This document shows positions 35,802 to 45,300 of a stretch of DNA of 64,000 nt, in pieces. Under the pieces are notes generated by a model that was not told where the DNA came from, did not search any database, and worked only from the letters and a program-made list of their open reading frames with translations. This DNA is from Bifidobacterium asteroides (GTDB taxonomy: Bacteria; Actinomycetota; Actinomycetes; Actinomycetales; Bifidobacteriaceae), in contig NZ_CP132384.1 of NCBI RefSeq assembly GCF_030758775.1, positions 1,612,001 through 1,676,000 on the forward strand. The letters are read 5' to 3'. The position numbers were made by a program, and so were the translations under genes. The number at the start of each line of letters is the position of its first letter. Positions within the stretch are counted from its first letter, which is position 1.

Positions 35802-35876
35802 TGTTGCTATCCTTTCAGCTCCGACCGGTGGTGCACTCACCGGTCTTCGCGGGTGGATTCATGGGTTTTTTAGTGC

Positions 35877-36275
35877 TCAGACGCGACGGCGCTTGGGAGG
35901 ACGAACGCCATTGTGTGCCTGTGGGGTCACATCAGAGATGGAACCGACCTCCAGGCCTGCGGACTGCAGGGAGCGGATGGCGGTCTCGCGGCCCGAACCC
36001 GGGCCCTTGACGAAGACATCCACCTTCTTGACCCCATGCTCCATGGCCTTGCGGGCTGCGGATTCGGCGGCCATTCCCGCTGCGTAAGGGGTGGACTTGC
36101 GGGAGCCCTTGAAGCCTACGTCGCCGCCTGAAGCCCAGGCCACTACAGCACCGGAAGGATCGGTGATGGAGATGATGGTGTTGTTGAATGTTGACTTGAT
36201 ATGCGCCTGCCCGACCGGAACCGACTTGCGATCCCGACGACGAGGCTTGCGCGCGGCCTGCTTTGCTGCTGCCAT
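35877..36275 (-). CDS. rpsK: Small ribosomal subunit protein uS11
   Basis: A 132-residue platform protein of the 30S subunit, binding 16S rRNA near the mRNA exit. Landmarks: [44 protein letters not shown] and, near the end, [18 protein letters not shown]. The N-terminus is basic ([11 protein letters not shown]). GAGGATCA precedes the ATG at 36275; the frame continues upstream but without homology. It belongs to the infA-rpmJ-rpsM-rpsK-rpoA-rplQ run. Confidence 0.97.
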   Translation of the reverse strand: MAAAKQAARKPRRRDRKSVPVGQAHIKSTFNNTIISITDPSGAVVAWASGGDVGFKGSRKSTPYAAGMAAESAARKAMEHGVKKVDVFVKGPGSGRETAIRSLQSAGLEVGSISDVTPQAHNGVRPPKRRRV

Positions 36276-36355
36276 TGATCCTCGTTTCCTTGTCACGAAT
36301 AACTGATTGCTAGTGCGAATCACCGGGGACCCTCATCCCCGCTTCGCATTCGGCC

Positions 36356-36733
36356 TTACTTGGTCGCCTTCTTCTTTCCGGCGACGGTGCGCTTGGGCCC
36401 CTTGCGGGTGCGGGCGTTGGTCTTGGTCCGCTGGCCACGCACGGGCAGGCCCCTGCGGTGGCGCTGGCCCTGATAGCAATTGATCTGGATCTTACGGCGA
36501 ATATCGGCGTCGATCTCACGACGCAGATCACCCTCGATCTTGTAGTTTCCCTCGAGGTAATCACGCAGCGTAATGAGCTGCTCGTCCGTGAGATCCTTGA
36601 CGCGGGTGTCCGGATTCACTCCGGTCGCGGCAAGTGTTTCCTTGGCGCGAGTACGCCCCACACCGAAGATGTAAGTGAGGGCTATCTCTATGCGCTTCTC
36701 GTTGGGGATGTCGACTCCGGCAAGACGTGCCAT
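36356..36733 (-). CDS. rpsM: Small ribosomal subunit protein uS13
   Basis: A 125-residue 30S head protein that contacts the P-site tRNA and bridges to the 50S. It begins [26 protein letters not shown], includes [20 protein letters not shown], and ends in a basic tail. The start at 36733 has an AAAAAGGA ribosome site; the upstream frame is not homologous. It lies between rpmJ and rpsK. Confidence 0.97.
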   Translation of the reverse strand: MARLAGVDIPNEKRIEIALTYIFGVGRTRAKETLAATGVNPDTRVKDLTDEQLITLRDYLEGNYKIEGDLRREIDADIRRKIQINCYQGQRHRRGLPVRGQRTKTNARTRKGPKRTVAGKKKATK

Positions 36734-36865
36734 TGCGATTCCTTTTTGTTCTACGCAGGTCGTGCACCGAGTCTTCCGGTCTCCCGGCCCGGGCCTGCGC
36801 ACCCGGGGTTCAGCCTGTCGGCTGTGACTCAGCGCCTTTGGTGTTCGTTGCCGCTGGGAATCCGC

Positions 36866-36979
36866 TCAGCCCTGGCGCTGCTTGTGGCGTGGGTTTTTGC
36901 AGATCACCATGACGCGGCCGTGACGACGAATCACGCGGCAGTTCTCGCAGATTCTCTTCACACTAGGGCTGACCTTCAT
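36866..36979 (-). CDS. rpmJ: Large ribosomal subunit protein bL36
   Basis: A 37-residue basic protein starting [14 protein letters not shown] and ending [10 protein letters not shown]. The zinc-ribbon ligands are present (CENC near the start, a later Cys in VICKNPRH and the His), so it is the zinc-binding form of bL36. It is short and lies between infA and rpsM in the usual order. Confidence 0.95.
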   Translation of the reverse strand: MKVSPSVKRICENCRVIRRHGRVMVICKNPRHKQRQG

Positions 36980-37004
36980 GGTTTTCCTTTGCTTGTGTAC
37001 CTTG

Positions 37005-37223
37005 TTACTTATAACGGTACGTAATCCGTCCGCGGTTCAGATCGTAGGGACTCATTTCGAGCACCACCCGATCCTGGGGCAGAATGCGGATGTAGTTCTT
37101 GCGCATTTTGCCGGAAATGGTGGCCAGCACCAGGTGCTTGTTCTCGAGCTCGACGCGGAACATCGCATTGGGGAGGGCCTCGACCACACGCCCTTCCACC
37201 TCGATCACACCATCTTTTGCCAT
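37005..37223 (-). CDS. infA: Translation initiation factor IF-1
   Basis: 72 residues of a single S1/OB fold: [41 protein letters not shown], ending [13 protein letters not shown]. It occupies the A site during initiation alongside IF-2. The longer upstream reading frame is not family sequence. It is first in the run to rplQ. It normally follows adk closely, but here adk is about 12.9 kb away. Confidence 0.97.
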   Translation of the reverse strand: MAKDGVIEVEGRVVEALPNAMFRVELENKHLVLATISGKMRKNYIRILPQDRVVLEMSPYDLNRGRITYRYK

Positions 37224-37283
37224 AAGCCTTCTATCCGATCCTCGGCCGGTTACACAGCGCGCCGAAAGACACGCCAAATGGTA

Positions 37284-37289
37284 AGTATA
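37284..37289 (-). promoter_or_regulatory. Candidate -10 of the infA-rplQ run
   Basis: TATACT on the minus strand, about 60 bases upstream of infA. No well-spaced -35 is visible; TTGCCC is 20 bases away. Offered because infA is the first gene after the hsp20 terminator and needs a promoter. Confidence 0.3.
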
Positions 37290-37332
37290 GCATTGATGGA
37301 CCCAAAATTGGGCAATAGCGTGTTGACACGAC

Positions 37333-37386
37333 AAAAGGGCCGTCTGAACGGCTGTCGCTCAATCAGTATAGCAGTCATTCAGACGG
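37333..37386 (-). terminator. Terminator after hsp20
   Basis: CCGTCTGAA (37340-37348) pairs with TTCAGACGG (37378-37386); on the minus strand GGCCC and TTTT follow. The loop is long (29 bases). It isolates hsp20 from infA. Confidence 0.6.
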
Positions 37387-37407
37387 TCCGATAAGGACCC
37401 GAAGCCC

Positions 37408-37869
37408 TCAGTCCTCGATGGCGATGTTCTGCGTGTTGTCAGCCGGTTCGATGCTGGTCTTGGGCAGGGTCACCTCCAGGGTGCCGTTGGCATAGTGGGC
37501 ATGAATGTCCTCCTGACGGACCTTGTCGCCTACATAGAAACTGCGGGAGCAGGACCCGGTGTAGCGCTCACGCCGAATCCACCGGCCCTGGTCATCCTTG
37601 TCGCCCTGGTCACCGTTCTTCTGGGCGGAGACGATCAGGTAGCCGTCCTCCAGACGCAGGCCGATGTCTTTCTTGTCGAAGCCGGGCATGTCGATGGAGA
37701 GCTGGTACTGCCCGTCCTTCTCGCGCACATCCGTGTTCATCAAGGGGCTGTTCAGCGCGTTCTTGGCGCCCTGGCCCTGCCGACGCCCGTCACGCCAGTT
37801 GTTGAAGAAGGGATCGTCGAAGAAGTCGCCAAAGATCGAATTGTTCATCAATGCGGGAAACATAGCCAT
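37408..37869 (-). CDS. hsp20: Small heat-shock protein, Hsp20/alpha-crystallin family
   Basis: A 153-residue ATP-independent holdase that binds unfolding proteins. N-terminal region MAMFPALMNNSIFGDFFDDPFF, then the alpha-crystallin domain (about 45-140: VREKDGQYQLSIDMPGFDKKDIGLRLEDGYL, and ANGTLEVTLPK) and a short tail. ATG 37869 has AGGAG 8 bases upstream. The gene is controlled by a HAIR (HspR) operator overlapping its promoter and a long, foldable leader. Neighbours are infA (downstream, same strand) and gdhA (divergent). Confidence 0.95.
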   Translation of the reverse strand: MAMFPALMNNSIFGDFFDDPFFNNWRDGRRQGQGAKNALNSPLMNTDVREKDGQYQLSIDMPGFDKKDIGLRLEDGYLIVSAQKNGDQGDKDDQGRWIRRERYTGSCSRSFYVGDKVRQEDIHAHYANGTLEVTLPKTSIEPADNTQNIAIED

Positions 37870-37912
37870 AATCACATCTCCTGATTCTCAAAGTCAATAG
37901 TTCCTGCGGACC

Positions 37913-37992
37913 GGAACCCCGGGTGGACATCCTGACCTGTCCTCCCGGGCTCCCTGCCCTTCACTTTGTCCAAACCGCGGGAGCCGGGTTCC
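37913..37992 (-). promoter_or_regulatory. Structured 5' leader of hsp20 (three-way junction)
   Basis: Three nested stems in the predicted 5' untranslated region: closing stem 37913-37919 with 37986-37992 (GGAACCC/GGGTTCC), one arm 37925-37929 with 37938-37942 (GGACA/TGTCC), and another 37948-37954 with 37979-37985 (GGCTCCC/GGGAGCC), which stacks directly on the closing stem. It ends about 30 bases before the ribosome site. Confidence 0.45.
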
Positions 37993-38011
37993 ATACCCGA
38001 TGTTCACCCAA

Positions 38012-38040
38012 GGAATAAAAGTTGAGTCTAGGAGACTCAA
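38012..38040 (-). promoter_or_regulatory. Promoter of hsp20
   Basis: TTGAGT, 17 bases, TATTCC on the minus strand. The -35 is part of the HAIR operator, so a bound repressor would exclude RNA polymerase. The predicted leader is about 140 bases. Between here and gdhA (38041-38253) I see no gene and no clear gdhA promoter. Confidence 0.5.
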
Positions 38041-38041
38041 C
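38021..38041. promoter_or_regulatory. HAIR operator (HspR binding site)
   Basis: GTTGAGT-N7-ACTCAAC, matching the published HAIR consensus CTTGAGT-N7-ACTCAAG in 12 of 14 positions, with the two end bases still complementary. HspR represses heat-shock genes in actinobacteria and is known to act through this element. Confidence 0.8.
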
Positions 38042-38253
38042 TTTCGTCATCAGCCTTGTCTGCCCTCCCTTGTTCTCTCATTCTTCGGGCCTTGAATGAC
38101 CACATGTCAGACATTACGGGCCGGAATTCTTGTGACGTAACTTTGGGGCATTTACCATAGGATAAGATTCCGCCAGCCCCCGCAGGCTCTTGAGGGCGGA
38201 CCCAATCGCATGTGGACCGGACGGACCGGCCATTCCTAGTCAAAGGAGCTCAG

Positions 38254-39600
38254 ATGCTCACCAACGAATACATTAAGCGCGTATACCAGCAGGTTGAGAA
38301 GCGCGACGGCGACCAGCCGGAATTCCTGCAGGCTGTTCGTGAAGTTTTCTCCAGCCTGGAACCCGTGGTGGAACGGCATCCAGAGTATGAGGCCAACGGC
38401 GTGCTGGAGCGTCTGGTCGAGCCCGAGCGTGCAGTCAAGTTCCGTGTGGCCTGGACCGATGACCAAGGCCATGTGCAGGTCAACCGCGGCTACCGGATCC
38501 AATTCAATTCGGCCATCGGCCCCTACAAGGGCGGCCTTCGCTTCCACCCGACCGTGACCGAGTCGGTCATCAAGTTCCTGGGCTTCGAGCAGATTCTGAA
38601 GAATTCGCTGACCGGGCTGCCGATGGGCGGCGCCAAGGGAGGATCCGACTTCGACCCCAAGGGCCGCTCGGATGCCGAGGTCATGCGCTTCTGCCAGGCC
38701 TTCATGACTGAGCTGCAGCGCCACATCGGCCAGTTCACCGACGTGCCCGCCGGCGACATCAACGTGGGATCCCGTGAGATCGGCTACCTGTTCGGCCAGT
38801 ACAAGAGAATGCGCGACGAGTACTCGGGCGTGCTGACCGGCAAGGACCTGACCTTCGGCGGCTCCCTGGCCAGGACCGAGGCCACGGGTTACGGCCTGTG
38901 CTACTACACCCAGGAGGCCCTGCAGACGCTGCGCAAGGATTCCTTCCACGGCAAGACCGTCGTCATCTCCGGTTCGGGCAACGTGGCCATCTTCGCCACC
39001 GAAAAGGCCCAGCAGCTGGGCGCCAAGGTGGTAACGGCATCCGACTCCAACGGATACGTCTACGATCCCAAGGGGATTGACCTGGATGTCGTCAAGGACA
39101 TCAAGCTGGGTCACCGCGGCCGAATTCGCGAGTATGCGGACCGTGTGGACTCCGCTGAGTACCACGAGGGCTGCAAGGGCGTCTGGACTGTGCCCTGCGA
39201 CATCGCCCTTCCCTGCGCCACGCAGAACGAAATCGACGGGGAATCCGCAAAGACCCTGGTCGCCAACGGATGCACCGTGGTATGCGAAGGCGCCAACATG
39301 CCCTCCACCCCCGAGGCCATCCAGGTCTACCAGGACAATAAGGTGCTCTACGGACCCGCCAAGGCCGCCAATGCCGGCGGCGTGGCCGTCTCCGGCCTGG
39401 AGATGAGCCAGAACTCCCTGCGCCTGCAGTGGACCTTCGACGAGGTGGATCAGCGGCTCAAGGACATTATGACGGGGATCTTCCAGAAGTCCTACCAGGC
39501 CTCCAAGGAATACGGGCATGAGGGCGACCTGATGCTGGGCGCCAACGTGGCCGGCTTCACCAAGGTGGCCGATGCCATGGTCGCCCAGGGCATCCTCTGA
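38254..39600 (+). CDS. gdhA: NADP-type glutamate dehydrogenase
   Basis: A 448-residue enzyme aminating 2-oxoglutarate to glutamate with ammonium. Landmarks: GPYKGGLRFHPTV and LPMGGAKGGSDFDPKGRSD with the catalytic lysines, then the Rossmann turn VVISGSGNVAIFA. The length and hexameric-type sequence match the anabolic NADP enzymes. AAAGGAG lies 7 bases before ATG 38254; a longer frame upstream lacks a ribosome site. It ends in a strong hairpin and is convergent with the GH2 gene. Confidence 0.96.
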   Translation: MLTNEYIKRVYQQVEKRDGDQPEFLQAVREVFSSLEPVVERHPEYEANGVLERLVEPERAVKFRVAWTDDQGHVQVNRGYRIQFNSAIGPYKGGLRFHPTVTESVIKFLGFEQILKNSLTGLPMGGAKGGSDFDPKGRSDAEVMRFCQAFMTELQRHIGQFTDVPAGDINVGSREIGYLFGQYKRMRDEYSGVLTGKDLTFGGSLARTEATGYGLCYYTQEALQTLRKDSFHGKTVVISGSGNVAIFATEKAQQLGAKVVTASDSNGYVYDPKGIDLDVVKDIKLGHRGRIREYADRVDSAEYHEGCKGVWTVPCDIALPCATQNEIDGESAKTLVANGCTVVCEGANMPSTPEAIQVYQDNKVLYGPAKAANAGGVAVSGLEMSQNSLRLQWTFDEVDQRLKDIMTGIFQKSYQASKEYGHEGDLMLGANVAGFTKVADAMVAQGIL

Positions 39601-39625
39601 GCCAGGACCTAGCCAATCTGAACAG

Positions 39626-39664
39626 AAGGGGTCCGACCTGCAGAAATTACGGGTCGGACCCCTT
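39626..39664. terminator. Bidirectional terminator between gdhA and the GH2 gene
   Basis: 13-base perfect arms AAGGGGTCCGACC / GGTCGGACCCCTT with a 13-base loop, 25 bases past the gdhA stop and 25 past the GH2 stop. It contains short A and T runs at the arm ends. Confidence 0.75.
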
Positions 39665-39689
39665 ATTGCGCTTTAGCGGGCTGCCGAAC

Positions 39690-42368
39690 TCATGCGACCA
39701 GCTGGTCGATGACCTCGGGATCGATCCGCTGATGCGGGTCGAAGTCCTTGGAGCCCAGATACCGGTAGATGCTGGCCTGAAGGGCCCGCGCCTCGGGATA
39801 TTCGGTCAGATTCTGCAGACCCATGGAGGAGAGCAGAAGCCGTCCCTTCCCGCAGCGGCATTCCAGTAGCTGGGTCATGGGTCGCAGGTAGGCGTAGCTG
39901 TCCATCTCGGTGATGATGGACTGGTAGCGCTCGGGCAGGATGATGGCCCGCTGGGTGGCCATGGGCCACCACTGCCAGTCAGTGTGCGAATCGGTCGGAA
40001 AATCTGCGAAAACAGGGTGGTCGGCCTGAATGAACTGCCCCATTGTGCCGCTCTGGTCCTTGAATGTCCCCACTGACCAGAAGTCCGTGGAGAAGTGGGC
40101 CTGAACGGATCCGGGCAGGGACTGGGCCGTGGAGTCGGGACTCAGATAGACTGTGCCCCCCTGGTCCAGAACCCGACGCGCCTGTTGGTCGAACCTCCTA
40201 GCCTCGTACAGACCGTCTGGCCGTTCTGGCTGGCTGTCCTGGTAGACCCAGACCGGATAGACGTTGGCCACACCGTCGATCTCCAGACTCAGACGGCAGC
40301 GTTGGTTGCCGTGAATGCCGTCCAGAGGCAGTTCGAAGATTCCCAGATCGGTCAACTTGCCCACCGGACAGGTGACCCGACGGAAGACATGTTCCAGATC
40401 AACCCCCTGTCCCTGCAACCGCAGCCGCAGATCACCCTGCAGTGTGCGTCGACCGTAGTTGGCCACCTTGACCGTCCCTGAGAGCTTCTCCAGGCTGGTA
40501 TAGGCATAGCGGTCCATGACTGCCAGCGGCAACTGGTCGGTGAAGAAGGACCGGAAGCGTTCAGGGCGGGCGAAGGGAAAGCGCTTGGGGTGTAGATGGG
40601 CATCCATCATGCCCACCAAAGCCGTGCCTTGTCCAGGAAAGTCCTGAAGACCCAGCAGCGAAAGCCCGGACATGGAGGGGGTTCGCAGGACGGACTCCAC
40701 CTCCTCCCGGTAGCAGATCCGCGACAGTTCGCCTGTAGCGGCCACCCAGTCCTGCCAGGTGCTCTGGTCCAGGCCAGATTCACGGACCCTGTCACGAATC
40801 ATTGCGTAATTGTCGGGACGGGTGACCCCGGTGAACTCCTCGATCTCTCGAAAATCCGGCAGCACCTCATACTGGCCGACCTCGAATCCATAGACCGGAA
40901 CCGTGCACTCTTTGCGGACTGCCAGCATGGAGTCCTCAAAACTGTGGGCAGTGCCCGGATGAACCGCATTGGTGGACCCACGCATGTTGGCGAAGCAGCA
41001 GCGCAGGTCATGGCCCTTGTAGGACTCTGAGGTGTAGACCTCGTTGCAGTCGTCACTGCCCAGCTGACCATAGTGCGGGTTGGAGGAGTTGGCATAGAGC
41101 CGGGTGTCGTCAATGCTCCGGGCATCCTCGATAAGCTGAGCCATGCGCTGGTGGCCGGTCGCATCCGCAGACAGCTCGTTGCCCAGGGTGAGCATGACAA
41201 AGGAGGGGTGGTTGGCCAGGAAGAGCAGTGTCTGTTCCAGTTCGATGCGATAGTAGCGGTAACTGACATCCTCTTGGAAGGCATGATAATGGTCCCAGTG
41301 GGAGAGCTCGGGCTGCATCATCATCCCCATCCGATCCGCCGCGATAAAGGCCGCTTCGGGCGGGCAGTGCGAATGGAAGCGGACCACATTCACTCCGTAT
41401 GACCGGTAGGTCTCCAGAATACGAATCCAGGAGCCCACGTCCATGTGCGGGAAGCCGGTCTGCGGAAACTCAGCACAATTGGCCTCGCCACGTAGGAAGA
41501 AGGCCCTGCCGTTCAGAGCCAGTCTCCCCCGCTCATCGGCTGCGAAGTCACGGATGCCGAAATCCGTGCTGACCCGCGAAAGCACCCTGGATCCGTCCGG
41601 CGGCAGGAGCTCGATTGTCATGCCATGCAGACAGCCCTGGTATTCGTCCCAGCGATCCGCATGGACGTCAAGCGGCAGATCGGGCCAGGTCAGTGTTCGC
41701 CGCCCAGGTTCCAGGTCTGCAGTGACCTCCAGAGGCTGGGCCAGTGCATCGGAAGAGAGCCTCAGGCGACCATGGAATCCTTGACGCGAATCTACATCAG
41801 CCTCTACGCTCAGCGCATCGCCATGGGGGTAGACACGAACCCTATCCAGGAAGGTGTCCTCCTCCACACGCAGGCCGATGTTCCCCAGAAGCCCGTTCCA
41901 GTTGGTCTGGGTATGGTCAGTGGCTGTCGAGGAATCCAGAATGGCGTCGTGGGGCATGCCCTGGTAGGCGTTGTCGGAATCCACCTGCAGCAGGTCATCG
42001 CCCGTCAGTAGCCCGGTCAGCTCGAAGACATGCGGCGTGTTCAAGGTCTGAGGCCGATATGGCTCAGCCAGGCGTTCGCCCACCCTCACCTCCAGGCGGC
42101 GAGCGCGCTCCACCTCGAAGAAGATCCTCCGACCCGGCTGCGGGGTCCATCGAATCCGCCGGGACAGCCTGACAGTCCCCTCGAAGGCGTGCCGCCTGGT
42201 CAGCCGAGAGCCGATGGGGCCGGGTTTGCCACTGCCATAGTCAGCGGACAGCTCCTGATCATCATGTCCGAGTCCGTTGGTGTCCAGCGTGCCCGGCATC
42301 AGGACGGTTCCCTGCAGTTCAGGCGGGGAATCAACCCGCCAGGCTCCGGTCAATGCCACCTTGGTCAT
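39690..42368 (-). CDS. Glycoside hydrolase family 2-like protein
   Basis: 892 residues, intracellular (no signal peptide). The fold order fits GH2: an N-terminal sugar-binding-like domain (RRIFFEVERARRLEVRVGERL), an immunoglobulin-like domain, then the TIM barrel with VNVVRFHSHCPPEAAFIAADRMGMMMQPE and FVMLTLGNELSADATGH, whose NE pair is the likely acid/base. The nucleophile is probably a Glu in VYGFEVGQYEVLPDF. C-terminal domains of about 300 residues follow. Substrate is unknown; beta-galactosidase, beta-glucuronidase and beta-mannosidase all share this fold and its motifs do not match any of them well. Its start overlaps the DUF5107/TPR stop by 4 bases. Confidence 0.8.
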   Translation of the reverse strand: MTKVALTGAWRVDSPPELQGTVLMPGTLDTNGLGHDDQELSADYGSGKPGPIGSRLTRRHAFEGTVRLSRRIRWTPQPGRRIFFEVERARRLEVRVGERLAEPYRPQTLNTPHVFELTGLLTGDDLLQVDSDNAYQGMPHDAILDSSTATDHTQTNWNGLLGNIGLRVEEDTFLDRVRVYPHGDALSVEADVDSRQGFHGRLRLSSDALAQPLEVTADLEPGRRTLTWPDLPLDVHADRWDEYQGCLHGMTIELLPPDGSRVLSRVSTDFGIRDFAADERGRLALNGRAFFLRGEANCAEFPQTGFPHMDVGSWIRILETYRSYGVNVVRFHSHCPPEAAFIAADRMGMMMQPELSHWDHYHAFQEDVSYRYYRIELEQTLLFLANHPSFVMLTLGNELSADATGHQRMAQLIEDARSIDDTRLYANSSNPHYGQLGSDDCNEVYTSESYKGHDLRCCFANMRGSTNAVHPGTAHSFEDSMLAVRKECTVPVYGFEVGQYEVLPDFREIEEFTGVTRPDNYAMIRDRVRESGLDQSTWQDWVAATGELSRICYREEVESVLRTPSMSGLSLLGLQDFPGQGTALVGMMDAHLHPKRFPFARPERFRSFFTDQLPLAVMDRYAYTSLEKLSGTVKVANYGRRTLQGDLRLRLQGQGVDLEHVFRRVTCPVGKLTDLGIFELPLDGIHGNQRCRLSLEIDGVANVYPVWVYQDSQPERPDGLYEARRFDQQARRVLDQGGTVYLSPDSTAQSLPGSVQAHFSTDFWSVGTFKDQSGTMGQFIQADHPVFADFPTDSHTDWQWWPMATQRAIILPERYQSIITEMDSYAYLRPMTQLLECRCGKGRLLLSSMGLQNLTEYPEARALQASIYRYLGSKDFDPHQRIDPEVIDQLVA

Positions 42369-45300
42369 GCCTTCCTCCCGGTAAGAATTGCCCTGTGGTC
42401 CAATTCATCAGCGAACAACCCGGCCTGAATATGGCCGGCATCCAGTTCCAGCACCTGCTTCAAGCACTCCCGAGCCTGATCGATCTGCCTTGTACCGATG
42501 CGTGCCAGGCCCATCAGGTAAAGGCAGTGGACCCGGTTCATGCGGGTATAGTCCGCATCGAAGGTCAGGAAATCGGGCAGGGAGACCGCGAAATAGTCCT
42601 TTTCCACATGGTCGTCCAAGTGCTGCTCGCCGAAGTCCAGCAGCCGGTAGTAGCAGGCGTTGGCCGGACCCTGCTCGCCCAGGGCCTGATGGGCCAGCCC
42701 CTGGAAGAGGACCATCTCCGCGGGCTGATCGTTGTAATAGAGCGACTCCCCCACCTGCCCTGAACCCAGGCAGGCCAGACGGAACTCCTGATCCGCAGCT
42801 TCCTCGTCACCTGCTGATCGTCTGACCAGCCCCAGGTAGTAGTGCAGATCGTTGTCCTTCTGACCTTCCAGTTTGCCTTCGCCCAGGTTCTCCGGATAGG
42901 TCATGGCCCGCTCCAGCAGGCCCGCAGCACGATCCCAGTCCTGGACCGCCATGGCGTCCTTGGCCATCAGCGTCAGGGAGATTCGGTATTGGGCGGTGAT
43001 CTTGCCCTCGCCACCCTCCCATGGGTGGAAGTGCCGGCCGCTCATCAGCCGATAGGCGCGTTCGTAGCTGCCGGTCTGGTTGAGCAGACTCAGGTATTCG
43101 ATATAGAGATCATCCCTGCGGGCCACAACCGCTGGATGCTTTTCAAATTCCGTCAGTCGACGGGCAAAGCTCCAGCCCATCAGCCTATGGAGCTGATCCC
43201 GCTCCAAAAAGACCCGGGCGTCTTCGGGATCCAACCGGCAGGCGGTCTCGATTTCCTGATCGGCGGCCTGCCAATCGTGTCTCTTGTTGCCGTAGGCGAT
43301 GGCCAGGTTGCGGTGGACAGTGGCGAAGTCGGGGTCCAATTGCCGGGAGTGCTCCCAAAGCTTGATGGCCCGATCCGTCAGCGACTTGTCGTAGTAGAGG
43401 CAGCCCAGATAATAGGCTGCCTTGGGACCATCAACCATGTCCATGGCCATTCGCAGGGGGGCGATATCATCGAGGCTATTGGGGAAGCAATAGTCCGAAG
43501 GCGCCGCCTCGGCCGCCTGGAAGGCCTGCAGGGCCTGGTCCTTCCGACCCAGCAGGTGCAGATACCAGCCTTGATAATACCGGACCATGGGTTGATGCTG
43601 ATCGGCCTGGTCCAGTAGTTGCAGCGCCTCCTCATAGGCGCCGAATGCGGCATAGTCTCGTGCCGTCCGCAGCAGGTTGAGGTAATCCCCGCGCATCAGT
43701 CTGGACAGCTCGTCCGGATCACCGCCTGCCAGAACCCGCTCGTAGCCGGATACGAAGTCGAAACGATCCAGGGCCAGGTTCTCGCGAACCGCCTGGTCCG
43801 CCTGATCCTGCCTGCCCAGCCGACGCAGCAGATAGGCCTTGAGACCTCGGGCCCTGATGTTGTCGGTGTTGCGGGTCAGGGCACGCTGGACGAAATCCAA
43901 AGCCTGCTCCAGCTGGCCACGACATGCCGCGATGCAGGCCAGGCAGAAGAAGGCCCGTTCCTTTTGGGCATCGTCCCAGGTGGCCTTGTAGAAGGCGTCG
44001 TAGGCCTTGTCCAGTCGTCCCTGATAGCTCAAGGCGAGACCCAGATTGTAATGAGCCTCGGAATCATAGGGTTGGCTGTTGCGCCAGGTCAGCCGCTTGA
44101 TGGCCGTGCGGAAGTGCTGCTCGGCTCCGGCGAAGTCGCCACGTCGAAGCAGGAGTCGGCCGTAGGCGTTGTTGATGCGCGCATCGCCCGGGTCACGCTT
44201 GAGCCCCTCCAGATAGTAGGGATCAGGCCGGTAGGTGGCATGGCGGTATTGTTCCAGGTGCAGACCGGTCAGCAGCAGTTCCTCGTTGGTGGCGATACGT
44301 TCCGGCCGATCGGCGGCCTGTGCCGGCTCGGGAATCTTTCCATCGGCGGGCGGCTGTGGACGATAGCTGACCAGGAGCCGCCCTTGAGCGTCCTCCACCC
44401 GGGCTGTCAGTGCAGTGGCCGGACGGTCGCCTGTCTCGAATTCGGCCCTGACCTGATTGTCGGGGCCGAGGGTGCCCTGCCACTGGTAGAGGATGGATCC
44501 GTCATCTGCCTGGACCTGGACGCGTGCATCCTTCTGAACCCTTGTAGCGTAGACGGTGACTCGCCCTTGCCCGGCCTTCAGCCCCTGGGCCTCGATCCCC
44601 TCATGCTCGCCGGCAGCTCCGAAGGTCTGCTCGGGGCCAACCTCCAGGTTGAGGGCCGCATTAACGCTGGCGTTCTTGACCAGACCCACCTGCTTGTAGG
44701 GCATGAAGTACTGGGTGAAGGTCTTGCCTTCGTATGGCTTGAGCCAGGTGAAGTCAGGCTGGTTGTCGGTGAAGACCCCGGTCATCAGCTCCACGTAGGG
44801 GCCGTCGGCATCGGTCAGATTGCGATCCCAGGCATGGCCGAAGTCCCCGCATCCCCAGGTCCACTGCTTCTTGCCCGGGGAGATGTGATGGTCAGCCACA
44901 TGCAGAATGCCTGCCTGTCGGGAAAAATCGTAGCCGCCGACGAAGTCATAGTCCGAATGGGCGGCCATATAAGAGGTGGGCACCGGCACGTTCTTATAAC
45001 GGCTGATGTCCACTCCCTGGGAGTAGTCGTGCTTGTAGTAGGTTCCCGTGGCGATGGGATAGCGGGAGACGTCGCGCTTGCCGTGATCCATGACCGCAGT
45101 GACATCGGGTGGCATGACGGTCCTGGTGTGCTCGTTGACCGCCACGGCCGGATTGGCCCACCAGAGGAAGGACTGGGGCAAAGGCGTGCCGTTGTAGAGC
45201 CTGGCCGAGATTTCGATGACGCTGACTCCGGGATGCAGGGCGATGGTGGTGGTGACCTGGGTGCCGTAGATGCGGTCGGTATCGTGGCAGACCACAGCCT

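Noticed and set aside
38037-38243. 68-codon minus-strand frame between hsp20 and gdhA
   Set aside because: It has no ribosome site, no homology I can see, and runs into the HAIR operator; treated as intergenic.
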